From Lachnospiraceae bacterium (GTDB lineage: Bacteria; Bacillota; Clostridia; Lachnospirales; Lachnospiraceae), in NCBI GenBank assembly GCA_021628825.1, contig JAJXRY010000001.1, forward strand, positions 1,798,001 through 1,862,000: a stretch of 64,000 nucleotides of DNA, written 5' to 3'. The position numbers and the translations under genes are program-made. Under the pieces are notes generated by a model, which was not told the origin of the DNA, did no database searches, and worked only from the letters and a program-made list of their open reading frames with translations. Within the stretch, counting starts at the first letter, position 1. Each line of letters opens with the position of its first letter. Positions 48,604 to 57,465 of this stretch are shown here, one piece after another.

Positions 48604-48868
48604 CCGGCTTCTTCTTACGCTTCCTTCCACCATGCAGATAGGCAGACTCTTCGCTTCCTCTCTGATAAATCTGCCGTGAAAACCGGTATACGTTATAACC
48701 GCCTGCAACAGCCCCGATGAAAAACAAAAAAATCATAAAGAAATCCGTTCCAAGCTTCCGGTCCAGTAAATTACCCAGAAAGGCACAAATAAAAATAGGG
48801 ACGATCATGTTAATTCCAAATTGTCCTATCATAGTCAATGCCTGAAATACACTACGATTGAACTTCAC
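48578..48868 (-). CDS. atpZ: AtpZ/AtpI family small membrane protein
   Basis: 96 residues, two membrane helices (VFQALTMIGQFGINMIVPIF and FFMIFLFFIGAVAGGYNVYR) and a basic tail (HGGRKRKKKPDERKNHKN). Overlaps the atpI start by 26 bp. First gene of the operon, as is common for atpZ in Firmicutes. Confidence 0.75.
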   Translation of the reverse strand: MKFNRSVFQALTMIGQFGINMIVPIFICAFLGNLLDRKLGTDFFMIFLFFIGAVAGGYNVYRFSRQIYQRGSEESAYLHGGRKRKKKPDERKNHKN

Positions 48869-49012
48869 ATTCTGCCCCTTTCCACCTGTCGTTTATAATA
48901 TGTTACTTCAGAATCCGCATATTCAAACTGTAATTATGCAGTTCTCACATCACTTTTCTGAACAGATACAATTATACCCATTTTTTTCCCTTTTCTGTCT
49001 AGGAAAATTCAT

Positions 49013-49041
49013 TGACTTTACATAGATTTAATAGTATTTTT
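49013..49041 (+). promoter_or_regulatory. Promoter of the DUF402 gene
   Basis: TTGACT, 17-bp spacer, TATTTT, ending 44 bases before ATG 49086. Confidence 0.5.
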
Positions 49042-49085
49042 TTAGATTATCAATTTTTTTCTTACCAAAGAAATCGAGGTGTTGT

Positions 49086-49565
49086 ATGAAAAAAATCCCA
49101 TCCTGTACCGTCGAAGAATTATCCCCGAAGAATGTATTCTATTAAAGGACGACCGTATTTTTATCCTGTGATGAAGATCATATTGTGACAGCATGGAACA
49201 CCCTCCATCCCAAGAAAGACCTGCATCACGGCTGGTCCTGTTACTTTCTGAAGGAGGGCTTTAAGGTCAGCCGGTTCTGCCGTGAGGACGGCTCTCTTCT
49301 TTACTGGTATTGTGACATTGTGGATTTTGATTACAAAGAAGACAAAAACGAACTGACCGTGATTGATCTGCTCGCTGATGTCCTTATTTATCCCGATGGA
49401 TTTGTGAAGGTTGTGGATCTTGACGAACTGGTACAGGCCTCCGATGAGGGACGCCTGTCTACCGAAAACTTGAAATCCAGCCTTCTGAAGCTGAACAGAC
49501 TCCTTACGATCATTTATGCAGGTGAGTTTCCGAAGCTGCGGCGTTATGTTGAAGAATTACGTTGA
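49086..49565 (+). CDS. DUF402 domain protein
   Basis: About 160 residues. The reconstructed start reads MKKNPILYRRRIIPEECILL; one A is missing in the seven-A run at 49089-49095 and one T is extra near 49160. Core DUF402 residues: YWYCDIVDFDYKEDKNELTV and DLLADVLIYPDGFVKVVDLD. DUF402 proteins include nucleoside di/triphosphatases and RNA-binding proteins; the exact role here is unknown. Divergent from the atp operon. Confidence 0.85.
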
Positions 49566-49654
49566 AGAATTAAAGAATTATGTCAAAGGATTATTTCAGC
49601 CGGTCGCTTTATTACCACATGATTTACTATATTGCATGATATCGTTCAAAAAGT

Positions 49655-49691
49655 CTTACACAAATGATGATTGAACTCTCATTTATGTAAG
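49655..49691. terminator. Hairpin between DUF402 and cell wall hydrolase genes
   Basis: CTTACAcAAATGA pairs with TCATTTaTGTAAG around an 11-nt loop. The minus strand continues with ACTTTTTG, so it probably ends the hydrolase operon; it can also serve the plus strand. Confidence 0.6.
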
Positions 49692-49728
49692 GCTATTCTT
49701 AATATCATGTCTTAATAATACGATGTTT

Positions 49729-50919
49729 TTAATAGAAAATATGCCCGCCGATCTGCTGTCCTGTCAGTCCTTCAATCGGGGTACGGAAGAACAGACAGTT
49801 TCCAACCGTAGTCTGTCCACCCATGGCAGCATCTGCCGCCTGATAACAGGCACTCGTTGCATCATCCCGTGCGAGGGCAAGAGCCAGCCGTCCGGTGCTT
49901 ACCGGTTCAAACTGCCTGTTCTGGTAAATCACCCCTACAATCGTATCCGGAAATACCGAACTCATGACACGATTCATAACAACTGCGCCTACCGCAACCT
50001 GCCCTTCATACGGCTGGTTTCCGGCTTCACAATAGATCAGGTTGGCCAGCAGATATCGGTCACCCTCTGCAAAGGTTACTTCCGAAATATCTCTCCATGC
50101 CGATCTTGCTGCCAGTGCGGACAAACGCCGCTCCTCTTCCAGCTGCTTCTGAATCTCCTGAATATTCGCATTCTGGTCGGCAAGCTGCTGCTCATATGCC
50201 TTGATTTCGTCTTCAGTCTGCGCCATATCACTCTGATATCCGGAAATCTTGCCACGTACACTGCTGACAAGACCGGATACCCGGCTCTGCTCCGCTTCTA
50301 CCTCTGCTTTCAGGGCCTCCAGATCCTTCATTTCTTTCTGAAGTCTTGCTTCTGTTTCTTCTACTTCGATTCTGGTCTGCTTAAATGCCTCCAGTTGCTG
50401 CCTGTCATAGGCTGCAAGGCTTTCAATATATGCACTCCGGTTTAATAATTCTGCGTAATTTGCCGAACTGAATAATGTCTCCATCAGCACATAATCCTGA
50501 CGCTCATACATGAACTGGATCCGCTTCTTCATCGCTGCATACTGATCGGCTTCAATCTGCTTCGCCTCTTCCAGCTCTGCCTGTGTTTTCTCGATTTCCT
50601 CATTCTTTGCAGCAATCTTTCCTTCGAGATCATCAAGATTCGCGCTCACTTCCTCCAGATTATCGTTGAGGTCACTGAGCTCTCCCTTAAGCCCATTCGT
50701 GGTATTCCGCAGACTGTCCAGTTCGTTCTGGCTTTCCCCGATCTTGTTTTCCGTATCCTTCTTTTTTTCCTTTTCTTCCTTAAGCTTCTGCTCCAGTTCT
50801 GATACCTTGTCCGCATATACCGGAAGAGAAGGATAAACGCACGCCAAAAGGACAATTGCCATAATTCCGGCAATTGTCTTCCGTCTCCGTTTATTCATTT
50901 TGGGAAAGCTTTTTCTCAA
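49729..50919 (-). CDS. Secreted cell wall hydrolase with coiled coil (SleB-like domain)
   Basis: 396 residues, intact. A signal peptide (IAGIMAIVLLACVYPSLPVYA) is followed by a PcsB-like coiled coil (residues 40-265, e.g. KVSELEQKLKEEKEKKKDTE). A C-terminal Hydrolase_2 domain follows, with ANLIYCEAGNQPYEGQVAVG (catalytic Glu) and VIYQNRQFEPVSTGRL. It cleaves peptidoglycan; the coiled coil probably regulates activity, as in PcsB-type hydrolases. Downstream of rpiB by 20 bases, likely same operon. Confidence 0.9.
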   Translation of the reverse strand: MRKSFPKMNKRRRKTIAGIMAIVLLACVYPSLPVYADKVSELEQKLKEEKEKKKDTENKIGESQNELDSLRNTTNGLKGELSDLNDNLEEVSANLDDLEGKIAAKNEEIEKTQAELEEAKQIEADQYAAMKKRIQFMYERQDYVLMETLFSSANYAELLNRSAYIESLAAYDRQQLEAFKQTRIEVEETEARLQKEMKDLEALKAEVEAEQSRVSGLVSSVRGKISGYQSDMAQTEDEIKAYEQQLADQNANIQEIQKQLEEERRLSALAARSAWRDISEVTFAEGDRYLLANLIYCEAGNQPYEGQVAVGAVVMNRVMSSVFPDTIVGVIYQNRQFEPVSTGRLALALARDDATSACYQAADAAMGGQTTVGNCLFFRTPIEGLTGQQIGGHIFY

Positions 50920-50938
50920 AGTAATAAAACCTCTTTCG

Positions 50939-51367
50939 TTAATCTTCCAGCTTTGCGATTCTGCGGACGTGGTTTTCGCCTTCGGAAAATTCGGTGTTTA
51001 AAAAGGTCTCCACAATCTCAATGGCAAGATTCTTTCCGACAATTCCTCCTCCGAGAGCCAGCATGTTGGCATCATTATGGAGTCTCGTCATCTTTGCCAT
51101 ATAGGGATCGGTGCAAAGTGCACAACGGATTCCAGGTACCTTATTGGCTGCAATGGAAATCCCGATTCCGCTTGTGCAGACTACAATACCACGATCACAC
51201 TGTCCGTCTGCAACCGCTCTTGCGGCTGCCTTTCCAAAGTCCGGATAATCACAGGATTTCCTGTCAAAACATCCAAAATCCTGATATTCATATCCCTTCT
51301 CCTCCAGATACTCTTCAATCTGGCATTTCAGATCATAACCACCATGATCACTTCCTAATGCTATCAT
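50939..51367 (-). CDS. rpiB: Ribose-5-phosphate isomerase B
   Basis: 142 residues, intact (MIALGSDHGGYDLKCQIEEY). Active-site Cys in IVVCTSGIGISIAANKV, His in TRLHNDANMLALGGGIV. Interconverts ribose 5-phosphate and ribulose 5-phosphate in the pentose phosphate pathway. Lies in a group with tsaC upstream. Confidence 0.95.
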   Translation of the reverse strand: MIALGSDHGGYDLKCQIEEYLEEKGYEYQDFGCFDRKSCDYPDFGKAAARAVADGQCDRGIVVCTSGIGISIAANKVPGIRCALCTDPYMAKMTRLHNDANMLALGGGIVGKNLAIEIVETFLNTEFSEGENHVRRIAKLED

Positions 51368-51395
51368 AGGCTCCTCCTTTGAATCTATATTCTCT

Positions 51396-52447
51396 TCACA
51401 GGCTGATCACCTGATGTCCTGCTGCCTTCAGCAGGCGGTTCATCGTAGCCTGTCCCAATCCGGTTTCTGTAAATGACTCTGTAAAAATAAGCTGTACCTC
51501 TTCATCATCCATCTGCCGTAACACTTCAAACAGATGATGTGCAATTGCGTCTTCATTCTTGCGGCTTCCGAGACTTCTTTTCACATCAGCCTGATACTGC
51601 TCTATCGTTTCATCGGTTGCAATAACACCCGTTTTCAATCCCTGTTCATGGCCTTCTGCCAGCTTTTTCATTGATGCAGGCAATGACCTTTTCCAGTGGT
51701 CCTTCCACAATCGTAAGATTCCCCTTCGGTGCATAGTGACGGTATTTCATGCCCGGTGCTTTCGGCGCCTGTTTGGAGGATGCGTCTAAGATCGTCTTAT
51801 CGACATCGACATTTCCGATCACCTGCATCATCTTTTCCTGGGTCACATATCCCGGGCGGAGAATCATCGGCTCTCCCTCAGACAGATCAATAATTGTTGA
51901 TTCCAGTCCGATATCGGAGGATCCTCCATCAATAATCATCTCTACCCTGCCATCGAGATCTTCAATCACATATTTGGCTACTGTAGGACTCGGTCTTCCG
52001 GAACGGTTGGCACTGGGTGCAGCAATATATCCTCCGGCTGCCCGGATGAGTGCTGCCGCAATTTTATTGGAAGGCATCCGCACCGCCACAGTAGAAAGTC
52101 CGCCTGTGGTTGCCATTGGTACGCGGTCTGTCTTTTTGAAAATCATGGTTAACGGTCCCGGCCAGAAAGCATCCGCAAGAAGATAAGCGCTCTCAGGAAT
52201 CTCTGCCGCAATGAATGGCAGTGCATCCATATCTGCAATATGGACGATCAGCGGATTGTCGGACGGTCTGCCCTTCGCTGCGTAAATCTTCGCGGAAGAT
52301 TCGGCATTCAATGCATCCCCGCCAAGTCCGTAAACGGTCTCTGTGGGAAATGCAACCAGCCCGCCGTCCTTCAAAAATCTGTCCGGCTTCCTGTATCGCC
52401 TCTTCATCAATATGATCTTCCTTTATGGTTACCACCTTTGTATTCAT
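51396..52447 (-). CDS. tsaC: L-threonylcarbamoyladenylate synthase (Sua5/YwlC type)
   Basis: Makes threonylcarbamoyl-AMP for the t6A modification of tRNA. Motifs: VAFPTETVYGLGGDALNA, KGRPSDNPLIVHIAD, YIAAPSANRSGRPSPTV, and SSKQAPKAPGMKYRHYAPKG, followed by the C-terminal Sua5 domain (VKRSLGSRKNEDAIAHHLFE). About 350 residues, so the long Sua5 form. Indels near 52385 and 51665 are sequence errors. Two promoter-like boxes lie upstream at 52490-52662. Confidence 0.93.
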
Positions 52448-52481
52448 GAAAAACTTCTTTCCAATTATTAGTTCTATTCTC

Positions 52482-52662
52482 TGAGGCTCATTATATCATA
52501 TATTGATAAAATTTACATATAACTCACATGCCCATGCTACGCACTCTCTATCTGTCTTCGACAGATGCATGTTCGTTAATGAGCCCAGGAAAGCAAATGC
52601 CTCTTTCAGAGTCGCTTGCTTTCCTTTGAGGCTCATTATACCATATATTTGTAGTATGACAA
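52482..52662 (-). promoter_or_regulatory. Duplicated promoter box with a 60-nt hairpin upstream of tsaC
   Basis: TATAATGAGCCTCA occurs twice on the minus strand, with -10 boxes at 52635-52640 and 52490-52495. The distal one has TTGTCA at a 16-bp spacing; the proximal has a poor -35. Between them 52578-52637 forms a long hairpin (AATGAGCC plus AGGAAAGCAA on one arm), which would sit at the 5' end of the distal transcript. 52448-52693 contains no gene. Confidence 0.45.
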
Positions 52663-52693
52663 CAGGGCGAAACCGTGATTTTATATGAGAAAA

Positions 52694-53413
52694 TCAAGAA
52701 TTTGCATTAATGTGCTGTACAATCCCCATGAAAATCCGAAAGGCCAGCTGCTCTTCATAAAGCGGATCCGATAATTTATCGGCTTCCTCTGCATTGGAGA
52801 GGAAACCGCATTCCACAATAACAATGGGTCTTGAAGTCTTCTTTAATAAGTAGTAACTGGTGTTTGCCTTAGCCTCCCGCTTATTCTCCGGGTCCAACTG
52901 CTTCAACTGTTTCTGTATCGACTCTGCCAGGTTTTTACTCACTTCACTCGTTCCATAATAAAAGACCTGCCCGCCTTTTACATATTCTTCGGAATAACTG
53001 TTCTGGTGAATGCTGACAACCAGAACGGGATCTGCTTCCTCAATGACCTCGATACGGCGTTTCATATCCTGCACTTTCTTATTTGAGGTATTCTCATCAT
53101 ACAGTCCTCCGTCTTCTGTTCGTGTCATTACGACTTCATACCCGTCCAGTTCCAGAAACGTTTTTAAGATCTCTGCAATTTTCAGATTAATTTCCTTTTC
53201 CTGTTCCCCATGAATTCCGATTTTCCCCGGATCAATTCCACCGTGCCCGGCATCAATTACAATGACCTTCTTCTTTTCGGTTACTACCTGTGTCGATGAG
53301 GTATTGATAAATAACGCTCCCTCTTTTGATATGACAAACATGGATAGCATGAGAATTCCCAGCATAAGCAGCTGCAGAATTTTCTCACCGCGTTTTCCGA
53401 TCTTTAATTCCAT
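52694..53413 (-). CDS. cwlD: N-acetylmuramoyl-L-alanine amidase CwlD-like
   Basis: 239 residues, intact. N-terminal membrane anchor (ILQLLMLGILMLSMFVI), then Amidase_3 with zinc ligands in VIDAGHGGIDPG, EKEINLKIAEIL and VSIHQNSYSE, and the catalytic Glu in VIVECGFLSN. In spore formers CwlD helps form muramic lactam in the cortex. Size and anchor fit CwlD. Confidence 0.85.
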   Translation of the reverse strand: MELKIGKRGEKILQLLMLGILMLSMFVISKEGALFINTSSTQVVTEKKKVIVIDAGHGGIDPGKIGIHGEQEKEINLKIAEILKTFLELDGYEVVMTRTEDGGLYDENTSNKKVQDMKRRIEVIEEADPVLVVSIHQNSYSEEYVKGGQVFYYGTSEVSKNLAESIQKQLKQLDPENKREAKANTSYYLLKKTSRPIVIVECGFLSNAEEADKLSDPLYEEQLAFRIFMGIVQHINANS

Positions 53414-53504
53414 ATCGCTGTTCTTTTCCGAAAGTATTTCTATATATTTATGCAGTCCTCTTTCAAGAAAGTACCCGGCATATGGAGCAATTTTCAGTTT
53501 ATAA

Positions 53505-53534
53505 AAGCTGGTATCCCTTTCCGGACACCAGCTT
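53505..53534 (-). terminator. Terminator after the GH18 gene
   Basis: AAGCTGGT/ACCAGCTT stem with a GC-containing loop; the minus strand continues TTTTATAAA. Located between GH18 and cwlD, so cwlD has its own promoter downstream of it. Confidence 0.55.
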
Positions 53535-53630
53535 CTTTCCTTTTATTTTCTGTTTTTAATTTTATGGCTGTTCAGTCTTAGCATTCATCGTCCCTATTGC
53601 CATAATTGCATGGCTCTGAATAGTTACAAA

Positions 53631-55328
53631 TTATTTATTGAGGTATTCCTCAATCACATCCCAGATATCCGAAGTTTCATAGCCAAGCCTCCAGCATGCC
53701 ACACCTCCGATATTGTAGTTCTGCATAACATTAAGCTTCACTCCAATGGACTGTGCATCCTCCAGCCATACCTGATTATAGGTATCTCCATCCATGTATT
53801 CTCCGTAGTTCTGACAGGTTTCTTCATCCCATACCGTTTCAATATTATGAGCCCTGATATACTCCTGTGCCATGGCCATGCCTACTGCCTGGCTGCTTAC
53901 ATCCGTACCTGTCGTAGACCAGATTCTTGTATAGAATGGAACTGCATTGATGATCTTATTGGCAGGCACCTGTGCTACGGTCTGCTTAATACCTTCCTCC
54001 ACAAAATTAATGGATGCAACGCTTCCTGCTTCCGCACTTCCGGCATAATGTTCATCATATCCCATGATGATCACATAATCGGCCACAATTCCCTGTTCCT
54101 TACGATTATAATGATTGGTATAACCCGTCGGAACATAATTATCAATGGATAATACAATGCCGTTTGCACGACACGGAATGGACAGTTCACGGATGAACTC
54201 TATATAATGTTCTCCACAGTCCATGCTGATCTGCTCGAAGTCAACATTGATTCCGTCGATTCCATACTGCAATGCCTCATTGACCAGATTGTCAATCAGT
54301 GTCTTCCGATGTGTTGTGGAAGACAGAATACTGTACATATCAATGCTGTCCTTGTATTCAATATTTTCAACCAGTGCCCACACTTCAAGCCCCATATCAT
54401 GCGCCTGATCCACATACTTCTGTGTAGCAAAGCTTTCAAAGTTTCCTTCACTATCATTTAATTTAAACCAAGTCGGGGAAATTACATTCAGCCCTTTGGT
54501 ATTCGCCACATATTCTGACAGGGTATCATTTCCTGCCACTCCGGCAACTACATGCCAGCCAAGATTAATCTTATGATCTCTCGTAACGCTGGTATATTCC
54601 GGCTCCTGATAATCATTGACCGGAATCGGAAGCTCCGGTGCAATATCACGCAGCCGCTTATTCTCCACATAACCAATAACGGCATCTGCCGTCTTCACTT
54701 TCGTCCAGGTTTCCATCTGTTCCAGAACAATCACCTTGTCGTTTGCCTTCACATCCTCTAAGATCTCGCTCTTCACACCGCCCAGACGGCGTACCTTCGT
54801 ATCCTTCTTAATATATCCGATCTGTCTCTGATCCCAGGAAGTGTATACCTGCAGACGATTCGGATCGGTAAATGCTTCATATGAGAAGTTGGAATACCGC
54901 TTCACATAGTCCAGTGCCACATACAGAGTATCTCCCACATAACGGGAAAGGACATAATCAAAGCTCTTATTCTCCTCTCCGATACTGACTTCACTTGTTC
55001 CGACAACCGTTCTCACAATGGCATCCGGAAGTGTATAAAGCAGAAGTCCTTCTCCAGCATCCTCATAAAACCGGTCATTAAAAAGCTCCTGCGCGGTACT
55101 TAAGGATACATAATATGTACCGTCTAACAACTTCGCTCTCTGTTCAATCATTTCATCCTGCAGAACGATCGCGGTATCCGTCTCGTCCTGGATTGCATAA
55201 ATTTCATTCAGATCTGCCCGTTCTTTTGAATAAGAATATCTATCAATAATCTTACCCCCAAATGCTACGCCAAACACCACTATAATAAGGACGATGGCAA
55301 TTAACACCGGAATAATTTTTTTCTTCAT
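53631..55328 (-). CDS. Membrane-anchored GH18 glycosidase with SH3-like domain
   Basis: 566 residues, intact, starting MKKKIIPVLIAIVLIIVVFG (membrane anchor). Residues 60-170 resemble a copper-amine-oxidase-like/DUF region, 180-240 an SH3-like segment (VIVLEQMETWTKVKTADAVI). The rest is a GH18 barrel with the catalytic motif DGINVDFEQ, where Asn replaces one of the usual Asp residues but the catalytic Glu is kept. Related to spore hydrolases such as YaaH/SleL. Probably acts on peptidoglycan outside the membrane. Confidence 0.88.
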   Translation of the reverse strand: MKKKIIPVLIAIVLIIVVFGVAFGGKIIDRYSYSKERADLNEIYAIQDETDTAIVLQDEMIEQRAKLLDGTYYVSLSTAQELFNDRFYEDAGEGLLLYTLPDAIVRTVVGTSEVSIGEENKSFDYVLSRYVGDTLYVALDYVKRYSNFSYEAFTDPNRLQVYTSWDQRQIGYIKKDTKVRRLGGVKSEILEDVKANDKVIVLEQMETWTKVKTADAVIGYVENKRLRDIAPELPIPVNDYQEPEYTSVTRDHKINLGWHVVAGVAGNDTLSEYVANTKGLNVISPTWFKLNDSEGNFESFATQKYVDQAHDMGLEVWALVENIEYKDSIDMYSILSSTTHRKTLIDNLVNEALQYGIDGINVDFEQISMDCGEHYIEFIRELSIPCRANGIVLSIDNYVPTGYTNHYNRKEQGIVADYVIIMGYDEHYAGSAEAGSVASINFVEEGIKQTVAQVPANKIINAVPFYTRIWSTTGTDVSSQAVGMAMAQEYIRAHNIETVWDEETCQNYGEYMDGDTYNQVWLEDAQSIGVKLNVMQNYNIGGVACWRLGYETSDIWDVIEEYLNK

Positions 55329-55451
55329 GTATTTAACCTCCAATCGTCCTATATTATAGCAGACTATTCTTCTATCGTCATTAAAATTTTTGCTTCAAAT
55401 GTTTTTGTTATAAGGGGGTTCCAAAAATCATTTTTTTAACTATTTGGCATA

Positions 55452-55718
55452 TTAATATTCTAAAGGGTCTAAAGGGATTGTGTCAGAAACCGGATCCATA
55501 ATTGATTCGGAAATCAGATCATATCGGATTTCCTTAACTTTTCCTGCTTCGTCTGCAATGTAGTCTGCCATATAAGCAGCATCCTCCTTAACACATTTCT
55601 TCATAATGTGATCCGTGTCTGACGGATTTCCATCGAGGTATAGCTTCACTCCGGCTTTCTCATAATGCAGCAGGCGTTTCTTTATAGATGATAAATAAGC
55701 TTCTTTTTCTGATAACAT
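55452..55718 (-). CDS. Small uncharacterised protein
   Basis: 88 residues starting MLSEKEAYLSSIKKRLLHYE at 55718 behind GGGAGAA. Contains AGVKLYLDGNPSDTDHIMKK and ends SDTIPLDPLEY. Open reading continues upstream to 55937 but that part looks non-coding. No family recognised. Confidence 0.5.
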   Translation of the reverse strand: MLSEKEAYLSSIKKRLLHYEKAGVKLYLDGNPSDTDHIMKKCVKEDAAYMADYIADEAGKVKEIRYDLISESIMDPVSDTIPLDPLEY

Positions 55719-56227
55719 ACCATTCTCCCATCTGTCCGGAATTTTATAAAAAGACCAAAAGCACCGTGATATGCATAAATAAATTCCAAACTGATTATAC
55801 TTTTTAAATCTGACGATAACTGAGTAGGTAAGATGCATCGGATAAGTATCATTTTTATTTCTTTCTTTGAATAACTTATACGCGTTTGAATTATAATTGG
55901 TGTATTTACTGTGACGAATATTCGCGACTAGGCACACAAGCCTGAGAGACCACCTGCATCAGTTCTCATACAGAATGTAATGTACCTGATGCGGGGCATA
56001 TGTTGCTAGATCATCATTTCAATATTATTAATTAGTTATAAACAATTGTCATGCCTCCTCCTGATACAGATTTATCCGGAAGCACCTTACGCATCCTATT
56101 ATGGTTGTTTTTTTACCAAATTTGTCAATAGGAAATTTTTATTTTTTTATTGAAAATTACCAAAAATATAATTAAAAAGTCACATATAAATATTAAATTT
56201 TTTTCATAAACCGTTTTTTTCAAAATA
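55719..56227. other. AT-rich intergenic region, no gene
   Basis: Between the small protein gene and the mecA promoter. No convincing reading frame or hairpin array; very AT-rich from 56100 on. Confidence 0.4.
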
Positions 56228-56256
56228 TTGACTTAGATTTAGGTAGAGTATAAGAT
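56228..56256 (+). promoter_or_regulatory. Promoter of the mecA transcript
   Basis: TTGACT at 56228-56233, 17-bp spacer, TAAGAT at 56251-56256. It would give a leader of about 205 nt before ATG 56470. Confidence 0.55.
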
Positions 56257-56262
56257 GATATA

Positions 56263-56460
56263 AAGGTCAGAAGGCAGAACTCTTTCCTGCTTGCAGGAAA
56301 AGAGTTTTGGCTTAGTGACCCAACACACATGAGCATGTAGTGATTTCATTTATGAAATCTACGGAATGCGAATGGGTGTAGAATTGCGGAAGTTGCAACG
56401 CAACGGAGCAATTCGTATATCATCAATATCAATGTAACAAAGTAACTAAATATAAAATGG
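56263..56460 (+). ncRNA. Structured leader upstream of mecA, candidate regulatory RNA
   Basis: Three stem-loops stand out: 56278-56306 (AACTCTTTCCTGC with GCAGGAAAAGAGTT), about 56337-56362 (GTAG-GATTTCAT with ATGAAATC-CTAC), and 56381-56415 (GAATTGC with GCAATTC, inner GTTGC/GCAAC). ACCCA near 56319 and TGGGT near 56376 could close a multi-branch junction. No known riboswitch class is recognised from its sequence. Confidence 0.45.
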
Positions 56461-56469
56461 AGGCAACTC

Positions 56470-57272
56470 ATGAAAATAGAAAAAGTAAATGATCACCAGA
56501 TCCGTTGTACTCTTACCAAAGAGGATCTGGCAGATAGAGAGATTAAATTGAGTGAGCTTGCTTACGGTACGGATAAAGCCAAGGATTTATTCCGTGACAT
56601 GATGCAGCAGGCTTCTTTTGAATTTGGATTTGAAGCAGAGGATATTCCTCTGATGATTGAAGCAATTCCTTTAAATGCAGATTGTATTGTACTGATAATT
56701 ACAAAGGTAGAAGATCCGGACGAACTGGATACCCGTTTTTTTCGAAATTTGCCCCTTCCGTTCGTGAAGATGGAGAAGACCTTGACGAAATGATGGATTC
56801 TGTCGTCAATGGAGCCGGTGCCGATGATGTTCTTGATTTATTTAAAAAGATTACAAGCGCACGGGAAGCCGCGGCCTCTGTCGCAGGAAATTCCGGCGAA
56901 TCCACTACAGAGAGTTCTTCCAAGAAGTCCTCTCTCAACAAAACCCTGAAGAAGAAGCTGGCAGACATCAATCCTGCCATGGATCTTGTCCGCATCTATG
57001 GTTTTGACAGTCTACGTGATTTAACTGCACTGTCCCACATTCTTGTAAATGCTTATCAGGGATCCAATTCCCTGTACAAAGATCCGGATGGCGGCTATAT
57101 TCTTTCCGTTGCCAAAAGCGATCACTCTCCTGCAGAATTTAACAAGGTCTGCAACATTCTTTCCGAATATGCGGTTGGACTGCGTACCGTTCCGGGTTCC
57201 GAAGCTTATCTGGAAGAACACTTTGAAATAATCCTGCGCGATCAGGCTTTACAGTCCCTTGCCCGGATCTGA
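56470..57272 (+). CDS. mecA: MecA-type adaptor protein for ClpCP
   Basis: About 267 residues. N-terminal substrate-binding domain (MKIEKVNDHQIRCTLTKEDL, ASFEFGFEAEDIPLMIEAIP), an acidic/Ser-rich linker (ESTTESSSKKSS) and a C-terminal Clp-binding domain (VRIYGFDSLRDLTALSHILV, SVAKSDHSPAEFNKVCNILS). One extra T near 56740 shifts the frame. GGAGG lies before the ATG. MecA adaptors target proteins to ClpC; the target here is unknown. Confidence 0.88.
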
Positions 57273-57340
57273 TATCTGCCAATGCAGAAATGATTTATAA
57301 AGCCGATTAAATCTAATCTGTAAATAATGAGATAAAAACC

Positions 57341-57375
57341 AAGGACCACAATCCAACGATTGCGGTCCTTTTTCT
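57341..57375 (+). terminator. Terminator of mecA
   Basis: AAGGACCACAATC and GATTGCGGTCCTT form a 13-bp stem (one G-T/A-C mismatch) followed by TTTTTC. Confidence 0.8.
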
Positions 57376-57465
57376 TAGTTCTATCTTCTAAGTTCAATTT
57401 TCTAACTCAACATTCTGACTCAGCCGTCAAAATCTGATATTTCTATAAGCAGTTCCTGTCTGATA

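Noticed and set aside
52482..52647. Miniature inverted-repeat transposable element
   Set aside because: The repeated boxes are direct, not inverted, and coincide with -10 promoter sequences; no target duplication is visible.
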